Below the pieces are notes generated by a model. It saw only the letters and a list, made by a program, of their open reading frames with translations. It ran no database searches and was not told the origin of the DNA. Positions 23,501-34,172 of a DNA stretch of 64,000 nt are shown piece by piece (the stretch's first letter is position 1; every line of letters starts with the position of its first letter). The DNA comes from Microglena sp. YARC (Eukaryota > Chlorophyta > Chlorophyceae > Chlamydomonadales > Chlamydomonadaceae). The translations under genes were made by a program, and so were the position numbers. The DNA lies in NCBI GenBank assembly GCA_022414725.1, contig CM039462.1, positions 2,531,024 through 2,595,023 on the forward strand, in the 5' to 3' direction.

Positions 23501-23626
23501 AGCTGGAACAGCTGGATCAGCACCCGCAACAACAGGGTAAGTAATGTCATCAGCAGGGTAACCATCAGATAGAGTCAGCAGGTTCGCCAAGGACCACCGC
23601 CTGTTGGCAGTCGAAAGCGATGGCAA
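20594..23626 (-). CDS. Gag-protease polyprotein of non-autonomous LTR element
   Basis: The open frame gives 1010 residues. Residues about 50-190 look like a copia-type Gag (helical, with LDSLYSEEGSRLEHTTLTAL and YLSRAADMYSQI). A CCHC zinc knuckle is at 231-244 (CWNCVGIGHSSRDC), followed by Lys/Arg-rich sequence for nucleic-acid binding. The aspartic protease motif WIIDTAAHSHAT has its catalytic Asp at 396. About three copies of a ~33-residue Pro-rich repeat (DLQDPPSTSATSAPHTDFE) follow. The frame's first codon here is TTG. A more typical Gag start (ATG at 23723, with FTGNNLYNWRCARQKI) lies in another frame upstream and runs to a stop near 23570, so the N-terminus is split by a frameshift. Whether that shift is programmed, mutational or a sequencing error cannot be told. 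Confidence 0.8.
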   Translation of the reverse strand: MPSLSTANRRWSLANLLTLSDGYPADDITYPVVAGADPAVPARGVPTRISTWKNNKAFKIIIDHVSDAIQQAIHANTDMATRAFRFLDSLYSEEGSRLEHTTLTALLGIRMTSTESLQTYLSRAADMYSQIPKIQGTHIVSTSTFLNLIVKGLNSRPEYDGYINQFNPTAITTFAMLQSAIFNWCLVKQVDPAPSPEEAEMAAAAYRARKPFNSRHLPFRNRTISYKKMICWNCVGIGHSSRDCTSEDADLAFKPADSDEADHGSKSPPKQRSGDDKDSDDKKTPKKTRNRRQRLRRYPSRGRHAHVANGDQSTSTSNSDSEGKEHNFLSLALDEDNLQPMRFATPTRGKSVSFSLPPDPLADTAFFGQISADDECTIEDDGEVFQAALQTEWIIDTAAHSHATSNISYLHDIQDLPQPIRLQLADQDSPPIFCKQIGKAKIQGHGRTLIIMNNVLLADCNMPNIISINAATSLCPDLQIHLSKTQALLSIPRPSGTKLLLSCPKRHGLYLTQTSPVTTSNPSIPVSPPITYIMMVTKTPSTHTGSETGQYPPTHETSPSRADQDLQDPPSTSATSAPHTDFEKGQYPPTHVEADQDLQDPPSTSATSAPHTDFEIGQYPPTHVEADQDLQDPPSTSATSAPHTDFEIGQYPPTHVEADQDLQDHPPPLCQYHSPSTAGNFEESVSGTNSDDMPELIHQEVHKQQDDPGLGVDDPPDTTPSLPQQLDNLNLQQARAEMELISDQIRTNYEEYDGPIDGDGPLKPSDLDTATTWDQWILSNRSPDIGLPLGEVNQNVNHIHFSNNSRLSLTRFGCTLHHLNSKPASPAFNIKPRPPLPQLITAFTSRFPTLLTSEKEQFPHRSMHKVPSDAYSSIIKHNSRLQQMVQAYPTVSTTARPTLQWAICLQAAMVNAHAHTLSFRPKMIMDPRSCAHPGGKVLCVNHLSMNWSPMDFTFINILTPPACPPSHLTSSLPRSASNLTLTASQQARHLIQLQTLLFICWIRLEHSRIY

Positions 23627-24232
23627 TGGTGTCCCTATCTGACTTGAGGGCGAGGAGTATTTTCTGCCTGGCGCAGCGCCAGTTGTAGAGGTTGTTACCA
23701 GTGAATATACGGGGAAGTTGCATGGTGAGGTCTTCTGTGTAGGAGTCTTGGCGTTGTAGGTCGGAGTGTTGGGATAGGGGGAGTTACGAGGGCGGGGCAG
23801 GGGAAGGGGGGATGGAGTGTGTGTGGGAATCGGCGATCCAAAGGGATCCAGCGGATTACCGGGGGTTGAACGTTGCCAAGCGGCAATGTTCGACGACAGG
23901 AGCTTCTCTTAAGCTGGGGTCGTCGACAAATTGATCGTCTGAGATCAATACAGCACTGTGTGGGTCTCGGTTAGGGCGTCGTCCTATACTCACTTCATAG
24001 ATTTCGGTGACTTGTGGTCGCTCTTGCTTGCTCCAGTCGTAGGACGCAGTGGCAGATCCAAGGATTCTTGGTAGGAAGCGGCAGGCGGAGCAGCGGGAAG
24101 TAGGATCCGGCACAGGGAGTCAGGTGCTTAGTTAAAACTCGGGCCTTCGACAAGTCAGAGGGGAACTGATTCCGAACGCGGGAAAGCAGGCGGCTGTTCT
24201 TTCGTTAGCGTCTAAAGATGGCGCACATAACC

Positions 24233-24463
24233 TGTTAATGTAAGATTGTTACAACGGCATAGGCTCGATAGAGGAGAAGATGCTATTAAGCGCAACAGGC
24301 GCAATCATATAGAATAGAGATGTGTACTGCAGGGTACTGCAGTCACGTGCAGGCCACAGCTAGCCTGTGGCCTGGCGGCAGGCAACGCGGTACCAGGAGG
24401 GAAAGGTACCGGTGTGCATTATGCCGACTCAGAGACTGATATATAATAAATCAGTCAATAACA
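24233..24463 (-). repeat. 5' LTR of the Gag-protease element
   Basis: 231 bp, begins TGTTAATGTAAG and ends CAATAACA in plus coordinates. It contains TATATAATAAATCA near its right end. The element's leader and coding region start to the left because the element is on the minus strand. No primer-binding tRNA was identified. Confidence 0.9.
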
Positions 24464-24468
24464 GTGGG

Positions 24469-25215
24469 CAGGGTTAAGAGGTGATACCTTGTGTCAGGTT
24501 AGGTGCTAGGATGCGTGGGGGAATATCTCCCATGGGTGTGCGAGGAGGTTGAACTGTGGGCCAGTAGACATTGTGGCGGGGGATTTCCCCAGTGTTGTCA
24601 GTAAAATTGGTGGGGGCAGGGTGCTCAGCTGCCTTGCGTGCCAGAATGTCTGCCCTGTCATTTCCAAGGATACCTGTGTGGGAACGGACTTAACAAAGAG
24701 TGGTGTGGGAGCCATGCAGGATGCGTTGAATGAGGTGTTTTTGAATTGATTGCAGTAGTTCAGTATGAATATAACGGGTTGTTGTGGTAGGGTCATGAAT
24801 CATTTTTTTTAATAAGTTGAAGAGAGCAGAGGCTGGTCCTGTATGGAGTGTAAGAGATTTGTCATAGTCAATGTTGAGAAGGGCTTGGTGGATGGCTACC
24901 AGTTCTGCCCTGTTGTTAGTTTTGGTGGCCCCTATTCCCCCAGTGTTGATGGTGTAGCTTTGTCATGCAGCCGGGACATATACTGCAGCACCTATTTTGC
25001 TAGGGTGCCCTGGTTTACCTTTGATTAGGCTACCATCTGTGTAGACCTGGAGGCCTGAGGAGGGGGTAGCTAGGTGGAGGCATGGGTGAGTAGTGGTAAG
25101 AAGAGAGGGAGGAGGGTGTTGGTGGAGTAGAGTTTGCCGGGGTTTTTTGACAAGAGATTTGAGTTTCCGTGGGTAGGTAATTACAATGTCAGAGGAGGTA
25201 AGAGTGGGAGGTGGT
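24469..25215 (-). pseudogene. RNase H region of the interrupted non-LTR retrotransposon
   Basis: The minus strand encodes an RNase H-like domain. It includes VYTDGSLIKG (first catalytic Asp, near 25045) and, ~45 residues later, TNNRAELVAIHQAL with the catalytic Glu. An in-frame stop (TGA, near 24963) separates these motifs. This piece precedes the zinc-finger region at 18641-19770 in the element's reading direction, and the LTR element sits exactly between them with a 5-bp duplication. Upstream reverse transcriptase is missing: the homology ends near 25215 at the SINE-like sequence. Confidence 0.65.
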
Positions 25216-25219
25216 GTGA

Positions 25220-25640
25220 TAGTAGTCGGGTACTCCTAACAAGAATGGAACCCCTGGCCTCCGAAGTACATGTCTCATAAATGGATAACAATTGGCACGT
25301 GCCCTAGCAGTGGAAACTTTCCCGCTATATTGACGGACTCGAGAAATCCACCCACTGTCCTTCGACAGTAGGGCTCGAACTCCAGACTCCGTACCATTTA
25401 AAGCCTCGGCCCCATTACGTGCCCGACCTCTAGAACCTTGACTTCTTGGACCACTCGACGACTCTGACTGCTGACAATTGGCTGGGGGAGGAGGGAGGTA
25501 AGATCCAGGCCCCGGCATTAAGGCTTCGGCGTAGGGAGTTCGAGCCCAGCTGCAGGAAGACAGCGGGTGATTTATTGAGTCCGTATATAGGGCGGTGTTG
25601 TTTCACTGCTAGGACATGAGCCCCTTGTCGCTTTCTTTTT
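25220..25640. repeat. Inverted pair of tRNA-like SINE copies
   Basis: Two related sequences face apart. One is on the minus strand (about 25480 down to 25225), the other on the plus strand (about 25515-25640). Both contain GGAGTTCGAGCCC (B-box-like), then a GACAGxGGGTG segment, GAGTCCGT, ATATAG(C/G)G and CACTGCTAGG. They differ by many substitutions, so they are old or from different subfamilies. Confidence 0.6.
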
Positions 25641-25910
25641 CTTTACTTGTTGTATACCGGATTATATACCGGCTACTGAGTTGCTTAGAGAAGCCAGTGA
25701 GTAGTCACTGACTGGCTCTGCACAGTGCACGTGTCCATGTGACCACGTGCACCGCCGTGCAGTACCAATGTACTGCCACTGGCTAGTATATTATGCTCGC
25801 TCCTGCGGCATCTCATAATAAATTCCTATTGTAATCTATACCAGCTACTGCCTCTTAGTGCTTCGCAGTCTACACTTCTCAGAGAACATCATTACCTATT
25901 ACTGTATTAT
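25641..25910 (+). repeat. Possible solo LTR
   Basis: TGTTGTATACCGGATTATATACCGG near 25650, later CATAATAAATTCC (possible poly(A) signal) and ATCTATACCAGCTACTGCC, with overall LTR-like length and composition. I could not find a target duplication or a partner copy in the window. Confidence 0.25.
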
Positions 25911-27495
25911 ATATATAGCGACTTTTTCGGGAACGTTTTTGGAAATTCGGGACCAGGGCAGGACGTGTGGTTTGTCGGCCGTGAGTTTTAGGGTCAGACC
26001 CGCAGTACTGACGTTGTCCAGCGTTTTCCCCCCTCCGCACTTTTGCCAGATTTGCAATTTTGACTTTGGATGCTGTTATGTTTCCCTGGTGGATCAAATG
26101 TTTGTACAAGGCCAGACGTAGTAAAACCATTATATATTTATGTTGAGCAACGAATCGCAATTTGTCTTACTGATGGAAAGGACAACCCCTTTTTTTTGAA
26201 TTGAAAAAAAAAGCCTTGCTGTAGTGCCGTACCCTAAAACCTCAAATCCCAATACCAGCCCCCCCCCCCCCCCCCCCTCCCGCCAATACTGTTCATGTAT
26301 GTGTCTTTGCTTCGGCTCAGCCACTCAGAAAGTAAATTCAGCTGACTCAGCCTCGCTTTCCCCCCAGATCTGGTTCCCGATCCGCGATTTTGTCTGCATT
26401 TCGGTGTTCGGTCCTGGTCGTTCACTTCAGCTAGTCGACAGTTAATTGCGGGTGATCCGAAGGCCTGTTTTATTTTTCGGTCGGATATTTCGGAAATCCC
26501 CGCAGAACGACGGCCTGTCCTGCCTTGCCCCTGCTCGAGACTACGTTTGTCGGAAACTCAGGACCTCGGGACCAATCCCCAGCAGCCATCAGCCCAATTT
26601 AGATTGAGTGCGATTTGTGACTTTCGTAGAAACCTGCGGTAGCCGCGATGGTGCTTCCACCTACTGCCATTGTCGTCTGTGTGTCTCCTGATGACCTGTG
26701 CAAGGTATGCAGGCTGCTCACAGTACCCTATCCTTGCGAAATTCCCCAAATTGGTTTGCCTTGGTTTGATTACATGGTCTACCAGACTTCATGCCGCTCA
26801 GCGTCTATAGGCAAAGGAAACATGGGTACCATCGGTGTAAAACGCTACTGCAACCACACTCTTGAGGACAGAAGCGATCCTTCATCTTGGGTCTGTCCAT
26901 AGCTGCGAACCTTCCGAGCCTTCTGATACGCCTTATGGTTGTGCGAGTGCTGATTGATCTCCGTATGCAAATTGCATCGAGCTCTCACTCCTGCACGTCA
27001 CCTTTTGCATCATCACGCGCGCGTCTGCTGCCGCGACGTACTGCTGGCCATGGTGCCATCGGAAGCACTAAGCAATGCGCATCAGCGATTGTTCACCTCT
27101 GCGAATGATTAGGAGCAAGCAGACTGAGTGGGATGAATTACTCGCTATTGCGGATTGGCCGTTGTTTGAGTTGAAGATTCACAATGCTGCTGAGTTGGTA
27201 CCGGCCAGCCTGCTGCTATTAATGGACTGCACATATGCATCGCCCCTGCCCATTCCCACACCCTCCCCTGTGCGACCGGCTGAACACACTGAAGTACATA
27301 AGTTTTACCCTGAACATTTGTCTCGATCAATGCAATGCCGCCATTGAATCATCGCCTTCATCGCAGAAACTGGATGCTGGCTCCTACGTGGGTGCCGAGG
27401 ATGCCGTCCGCCATTTGACCGCTTACGTCAAGGATGCGGTTATTCTCATCTCACGGTTGCCTCAATTTTCCCACGTCCAGTGTGGTTGAAGGCTG
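25911..27495. other. Unassigned sequence with possible gene fragment
   Basis: No confident gene. A poly-C tract lies at ~26260-26279. At 27290-27489 the plus strand has an ordinary-composition frame (SQKLDAGSYVGAEDAVRHLT) that could be an exon, but it ends in a stop and no acceptor or domain supports it. A further frame at 26648-26902 is likewise unrecognised. Confidence 0.3.
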
Positions 27496-27499
27496 TGGT

Positions 27500-29080
27500 G
27501 AAGATCAGGTGAATGGCGGGTTTTGGGATCATGGGGTGTGTGTGTGCATGGGGTCAGGTGTGTGTGGATGGGTTAGGGTTATGGGTGTGTGTGAATGGAC
27601 GGATTGGGGTCATGGTGTGTGTGCATGGGGGTTCATGGGTTGTGAGTGGATGGGTTGGGTTGCATGCATGGGTACGAGTGGATGGGTCGGGGTCATTCAT
27701 GGGTTACGAGTGGTAGTTCGGGGTCATGCATGGTAATGAGTCGATGGTTGGGGTCGTAGGTGTGATGCATGGGTTGGGTGTGTGTGGATTGGGTTGGGTT
27801 ATGGTTGTGTGAATGGACGGATTGGGGTCATGGGTGTGTGTGCATGGGGTCATGGGTGTGAGTGGATGGGTTGGTGTCGTAGGTGTGAGTGCATGGGGTC
27901 ATGGTGTGATGGATGGGTTAGGGTTTATGGGTGTGTGGTGAATGGACGGCGTTGGGGTCATGGGTCTGTGTGCATCGGGGTCATGGGTTGAGTGAATGGT
28001 TGGGTATGCATGGTGTGTGTGGATGGGTTGGGTTGTGGGTGTGTGTGGATGGGGACATGGGTGTGGTGTGGATGGGTTAGGGATATGGGCGTAATGATAG
28101 GGGTCTGTGTGTGGTGTGTGGATGGGTTTAGGGTATGTGTGTGTGTGCATGGGGTGTGGGTTTGTGGTTGGGGTCATGTGTGTGTGTGTGCATGTGGTTA
28201 AGGTGTGTGTGCATGGGGTTCGTCGGTGTGTGTGCATGGGCTCATGAAGTGTGTGCATGGGCCCATGTGTGTGCATGTGGGCTTCATGGGTGTGTTTTGC
28301 ATGGACATGGGTGTGTGTGCATGAGCTCATGGGTGTTTGTGCATGGGCTCATGGTTTTGTGTGTGTCCATGGGCTCATGGGTGTGTGCATGGACGCATGG
28401 GTGTGTGTACATGGGGTCATATGGGTCATGTAAGGTATGGGAGTGTGTGCATGGGCACATGGGTGTGTGTGCATGGGGTCATGGGTGTGTGTACATGGGC
28501 TCGTGGGTGTGTGTACATGTGTGTGTGCATGGGCTCATATGTGTGTGTGCATGGGCGCATGGGTGTGTGTACATGGGGTCATGTGTGTGTGTAAATGGGG
28601 TCATGGGTGTGTGTGCATGGGAACTGGATGTTGTGCATGGGGGGGCCTCCCCATGTGTGTGTGCATGGCTTATGGGTTTGTGTACATGGGTGTGTGTCAT
28701 GGCATGGGTGTTGTGGTAGCATGGCTCATGGGTGTGTGTGCATGGACGCATGGGTGTGTGTACATGGGTGTGTAGATAGGGCTCATGAGGTGTTGTGCAT
28801 GGAGCATGGGTGTGGTGTGCATGAGCTCATGGGTGTGTGTGCATGGCTCATGGGTGGTGTGTGCATGGGCTCGTGGCTGTGTGTCATGGGCTCATGGGTG
28901 TGTGTGATGGGCTCAATGGGTGTGGGGTGATGAGCTCATGGGTGATATGGTGCATGGGTCATGGGTGTGTGTGCATGGGCTCATGGGTGTGTGTGCATGG
29001 GCTATGTGTATTGTGGAGTGGAGTCATGGGTGTGTTTGATGGGCTTCTGATTCGTGTGCATGGGCCTCATTGGGTTGTTG
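27500..29080 (+). repeat. TG-rich minisatellite
   Basis: About 1.6 kb of variants of CATGGG(G/C)TCATGGGTGTGTGTG, with unit length mostly 20-40 bp. All six frames stay open for long stretches, yielding spurious Cys/Trp/Val-rich or His/Thr-rich ORFs. Alternating purine-pyrimidine runs are frequent. Confidence 0.9.
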
Positions 29081-31704
29081 CTCGTGGGGATCAGCACCAA
29101 ACCAAACACTCCCCCCCTCCCCCCCCCAACCCCCCCACCCGCCAATCCCCCATGGTGCGCCCCTTTTCTTTTGGGCAGCCACTCATTGAAATGGGGAAAC
29201 GGAACACCTCCATACCCCGCCCCCCCCACAACCACACCCACACCACCACACACCACCAACCCCTCCCCCTCCCCCGCCCCTACCCCCCAACTTCCTGCCC
29301 CTCACCCATCCCCCACCCCCAGCCCTCCCCTCCCCACCCCCCCTATCCCCCCACCCCCTCCCACCCCTGCCTGCCTTTCACCCAATCATGCTCCACTTTT
29401 CTATTTGGGCAGCACTCCAATTGATAAAAGCGAAACAATAGTAACACCCTCACTCTCCCCCCCCCCCCACCACGAGCCCAGCCCACAACACACCACACCC
29501 TCCACCCTCCACCCACCCACTTCTGCCACCACCACCCGCCTCACATCCCACCAACCCCACCCCGGCTCCCACACACACCACCACACCCCCCACACCCACC
29601 CATTATCAACTCACACACCACCACCCTCACCCTCCCCCCACACCGCCCACTACCCTGCCTCCTCCCAGTGAGCCACCTTTCATTTGGGCAGCACTCCAAT
29701 TGAAAATGGGAAACAGACGGAGCTACCGACGCTTCAGGCCTGGTAGATTTTTCAAGCTTCATCTTGGTGGAGTCCGTCCGCCTATGTTGTGTGTTGGTGT
29801 TGGGTGGTTGAATTGTGTGTGCTATTCGTGTGTGTGTCAGTGTGTGTGTGTGTGTGTGGGGAGTGTGGGTGTGGGGGGGCAACGGCCCTCATCGACTCAC
29901 GCCCTGGTAGATTTGTTCAACCTCATCTTGGTGAGCTCGCCGCCTATGTTGTGTGTTGATGTTGCGTGGTTATTGTGTGTTGCATTTCGTGTGTGTTCTG
30001 TGTGTGTGTGTTGGGGGGGGCCCGGGGGGGGGGGGGGAGTGTGGGTGTGGGGGGGGGGGGAAACGGCCCTCACCGACCTACGGCCTGGTAGATTGTTCAA
30101 CCTCATTTGTTGTGTCTTTTTTTATTTTTGTTTCTCCCCACACACCGAAGTCACTTTGAGGTTGGGGTTTGAGTACATTTAGTGTATCCCTTCAACACCC
30201 TCAAACCACCATTTCTCCAACACGCTGGTAGATTTGTTCAAGCTCATCTTGGTTAGTCCCCACCTACCCACTCACCCGCCTACTCTTCCCACCGCACCAC
30301 AACCCTACCCCATTTCACACCATCCCACACCCACGCCGCACTCTCCCACACCCACCCACCCCACCCCCCCTTTCCACACCACCTACCCTCACGACGCCCC
30401 ACTCTCACACCCCCACCAACCTACCCACTTTCCAACTCCACCACCTCCCCGCCCCTCTCCACACCCCCCTACCCCTCACCGCCACCTCTCAACCACCCAC
30501 CCCCCACCAATTAACCCACTCTTTCCAACCATCCACCCACCCACCCCCACACTCCACCACCCACCCCACCCCACCCACTTCACCCCGCCTCTCCTCTCTA
30601 CACCCACCCCCCATCCCCACCAAACCCCCCACTTTCCACACCCATCAACCACCACCTCCACCCACTTTAACATCACGACCCACCCCAGCTCTTCCACACC
30701 ACCACTCACCCCACCTACTCTCCCCACCAACCACCCACCCCACCACAACAACCCAACCACCCAAACCAACCAACCCACCAACCACCACCAACCACTACCC
30801 CCCCACCACCCACTCCACACTCTCAACACCACCCACCACCATCACTACCCCACTCACCACCCCAAAAACTCAAATTTTTTTCCACCCCCCACCCACCTCA
30901 CCCGGCCCACCACCCCACCCCACCTCTCCAGCCTCACCCCCACCTCACCACTCTCGACCCACCACCCCCACCCACGCCACCTCACCCAACCCACTCACCC
31001 ACCCCCTCTCCCAACCACCACCCACCATTCCACACCCACCGCCCACGTACTCTCCACACCACCCCACCACCCACCCACCACTCACACCCACCTCACCCCC
31101 CCCCACCATCTCACCCATCCACCTCACCCACACCTCACCACACACAGCACCCACCCACCCACAACTCTCGCACCACCACCCACTCACCCACCCACTCACC
31201 CACCCATCTCCCCCCAATCACTCACCTCACCCACCCACCACCCAATCACCCACCCCACCCACCCCACTCTCACACAACCCACCCATCCACCTACTCTCTC
31301 ATCTAACTCCATTCCCACCCAACCTACTCTCCACACACCACCACCGCCACCTCTACAACCCCTCACCCCACACCACCCACCCTTTTCTCACCCATCCACC
31401 TCTCCCACCACCACCCACTTCACGCCACCCCACCCCCTCTCCACACCCACCCACCACCACCCCACTCCTCTCCCACCTTCCCCACACAGCCCCTCAACCT
31501 CACCCTCACCCACTCCACCCATCTCCTCTTCACCCCCCTCCCCCCTCTTACCCCCCCCCCCCCCCACTATCTCCACCCCCCACCATCCCATCCCACTACT
31601 CTCCGCCCTCCCAATACGACACAACCCCTCTAACAACCTCCCACCCACCCCACCCACCCATCTCACTGCTTCCCCCTTTCCGCACATCCATCCCCTCTAC
31701 CCCA
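29081..31704. repeat. C/A-rich low-complexity DNA with degenerate repeats, up to the gap
   Basis: Nearly G-free sequence from about 30250 to the gap. In 29100-30250, 'TTTGGGCAGCACTCCAATTG' (or a close variant) appears near 29166, 29404 and 29680, and 'CTGGTAGATTTGTTCAA' near 29740, 29905, 30085 and 30226, so a longer unit is buried here. Single-base indels between copies suggest poor base quality beside the gap. The long Pro/His/Thr ORF across it is compositional. Confidence 0.8.
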
Positions 31705-32704
31705 NNNNNNNNNNNNNNNNNNNNNNNNNNNNNNNNNNNNNNNNNNNNNNNNNNNNNNNNNNNNNNNNNNNNNNNNNNNNNNNNNNNNNNNNNNNNNNNN
31801 NNNNNNNNNNNNNNNNNNNNNNNNNNNNNNNNNNNNNNNNNNNNNNNNNNNNNNNNNNNNNNNNNNNNNNNNNNNNNNNNNNNNNNNNNNNNNNNNNNNN
31901 NNNNNNNNNNNNNNNNNNNNNNNNNNNNNNNNNNNNNNNNNNNNNNNNNNNNNNNNNNNNNNNNNNNNNNNNNNNNNNNNNNNNNNNNNNNNNNNNNNNN
32001 NNNNNNNNNNNNNNNNNNNNNNNNNNNNNNNNNNNNNNNNNNNNNNNNNNNNNNNNNNNNNNNNNNNNNNNNNNNNNNNNNNNNNNNNNNNNNNNNNNNN
32101 NNNNNNNNNNNNNNNNNNNNNNNNNNNNNNNNNNNNNNNNNNNNNNNNNNNNNNNNNNNNNNNNNNNNNNNNNNNNNNNNNNNNNNNNNNNNNNNNNNNN
32201 NNNNNNNNNNNNNNNNNNNNNNNNNNNNNNNNNNNNNNNNNNNNNNNNNNNNNNNNNNNNNNNNNNNNNNNNNNNNNNNNNNNNNNNNNNNNNNNNNNNN
32301 NNNNNNNNNNNNNNNNNNNNNNNNNNNNNNNNNNNNNNNNNNNNNNNNNNNNNNNNNNNNNNNNNNNNNNNNNNNNNNNNNNNNNNNNNNNNNNNNNNNN
32401 NNNNNNNNNNNNNNNNNNNNNNNNNNNNNNNNNNNNNNNNNNNNNNNNNNNNNNNNNNNNNNNNNNNNNNNNNNNNNNNNNNNNNNNNNNNNNNNNNNNN
32501 NNNNNNNNNNNNNNNNNNNNNNNNNNNNNNNNNNNNNNNNNNNNNNNNNNNNNNNNNNNNNNNNNNNNNNNNNNNNNNNNNNNNNNNNNNNNNNNNNNNN
32601 NNNNNNNNNNNNNNNNNNNNNNNNNNNNNNNNNNNNNNNNNNNNNNNNNNNNNNNNNNNNNNNNNNNNNNNNNNNNNNNNNNNNNNNNNNNNNNNNNNNN
32701 NNNN
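31705..32704. other. Assembly gap (1000 N)
   Basis: Exactly 1000 N, the usual placeholder for a gap of unknown size. ORFs spanning it are meaningless. Confidence 1.
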
Positions 32705-34172
32705 CTGAAAGCACACGCGGCCATCCACGAGTCACGTGTAACATGCATGTCCAATGGAGAGGAACTCGGCACAGTTTACACCCCATACTCCTTGACTCCC
32801 AGCAGCAGCCTCCATCAGCCCTTGAAATCAGCCAAGCATTACAAAGCCGATCAACAAAAGCATAACCGATAAAATCCAATCAACATGGGTCAGGACATAG
32901 CTGCCAACCCACCAAAAGGACTCCCTTCTTAAAATCAGAGCTGGTTTCTGCCTTGCACATAGTAAACCCATTGTGCAAATCAAAAACGCCGCTTGACATC
33001 CATGCTCCACAAGCCCTGGTGGCTTGCTCAACCATAAGGGACTTGATACAGTTTTGGCCGCCAAGGGAACACCATGAGGACCAAGTACCTTGAAGCCGCT
33101 CAGGCTGGTGGCAGTACAAAGTCAAGCCCAGGTTCAAGGATGCTTCTAGAAATGCGTCTTGCATAATCGCTGCCGAACAAACATTTTCCTATGAGTGATG
33201 GCCAGCAAGGAGAACTCCCAGAACCTGCTTTGAGGAGATGGGGGCATACACATATGAAAATCCAGTCAGGACGTGCAGAAACCTTCGTAACTACAAACCG
33301 TGCTTTTATAAGGCACAGAACCATCAACCCCCTTAACCTTTTCAGCAAATAACACCCTGCAGATATATCCTTTGCTTAGGAGGTTGAAGGAGTCAGTGCC
33401 CAAGTAACGCATGGGCATCCGCAAGGACGCCATCTCATTCCTTCCATCGCAGTCGGTTGGCGTGATGGGCGCCCATAACTATCCAGCTTAGACACTTCAG
33501 AGAGTGGACAGATGCTTGCAGCGGTCAGACGGCCAATCTATACACGTGAGATGAGAAACATTACACAAAGACTGGGGAACCCCTAAAGGGACACCAGCGG
33601 ACGGAAAGGGGCCGTAGCCTGGAAACCTGATCAGGGTACCGCAGCGCTAGACAGCGCTGTGTCACGAAGAACCGACTGACGCCAGTTTTTCCCACAAAAG
33701 GAAAAAAAGGGTTTCGTCCACAGTGTATGTAAGAATGACACAGTCCTACGGGAAGCTGACACAGTACTGTTATGATCGATAGTTTCTAAAGGAGTACATA
33801 AGTAGTCACTAAGTCATAAAACGATTGAGTGACCACAATTGATGCTGACTCCCACCTATGAGCGCAGGTGACATACATACTATTATCTCCACCTATGGTA
33901 CAGGTGTCATAGAACTATATGTAACAGAATTAAAAAAAAAAAAATCAAAGAACTTCTCCGAAATCCGGGAGAACTTCAAATGAAACCCAAAGGGTTAGAG
34001 GAAGGAATGAAACAGGCAAAAAAACAAAATTTGCCAAGCTAGAAAAAGATGAAAAACCGAATATCAAAGTTGGGTAAACACACGGTATAGAAAACCCGAT
34101 AATCCGGGAATAGGCAACCTAATGCCAAACAATGATAATCCAAAGATACTGATGTAACCAGAAAAAATTACC
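32705..34172 (-). pseudogene. Array unit 0, truncated by the gap
   Basis: Part of the RT domain and the spacer. Frequent one- or two-base indels break the frame every few dozen codons relative to the later units. The left edge is the gap itself. Confidence 0.75.

Larger units (their letters stand above)
19776..24463 (-). mobile_element. Full-length LTR retrotransposon, Gag-protease only (copia-like, non-autonomous)
   Basis: A 4688-bp element bounded by LTRs beginning TGTTAATG and ending AATAACA, with a 5-bp target duplication GTGGG at 19771-19775 and 24464-24468. It lies on the minus strand inside a non-LTR retrotransposon relic. Internal order is 5' LTR, ~500-600-bp leader, Gag with zinc knuckle, aspartic protease motif, an acidic Pro-rich repeat region, a ~600-bp 3' non-coding region, a polypurine tract and the 3' LTR. 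I find no integrase, reverse transcriptase or RNase H, so it would need enzymes from another element. The LTRs are nearly identical except for two short indels, implying recent insertion. Confidence 0.85.

Noticed and set aside
27434..28930. Cys/Val/Trp-rich ORFs
   Set aside because: Artefacts of the TG-rich minisatellite, with overlapping equivalents in every frame.
30234..32879. 824-codon and similar ORFs around the gap
   Set aside because: They run through 1000 N and nearly G-free low-complexity DNA, which rarely forms stop codons.
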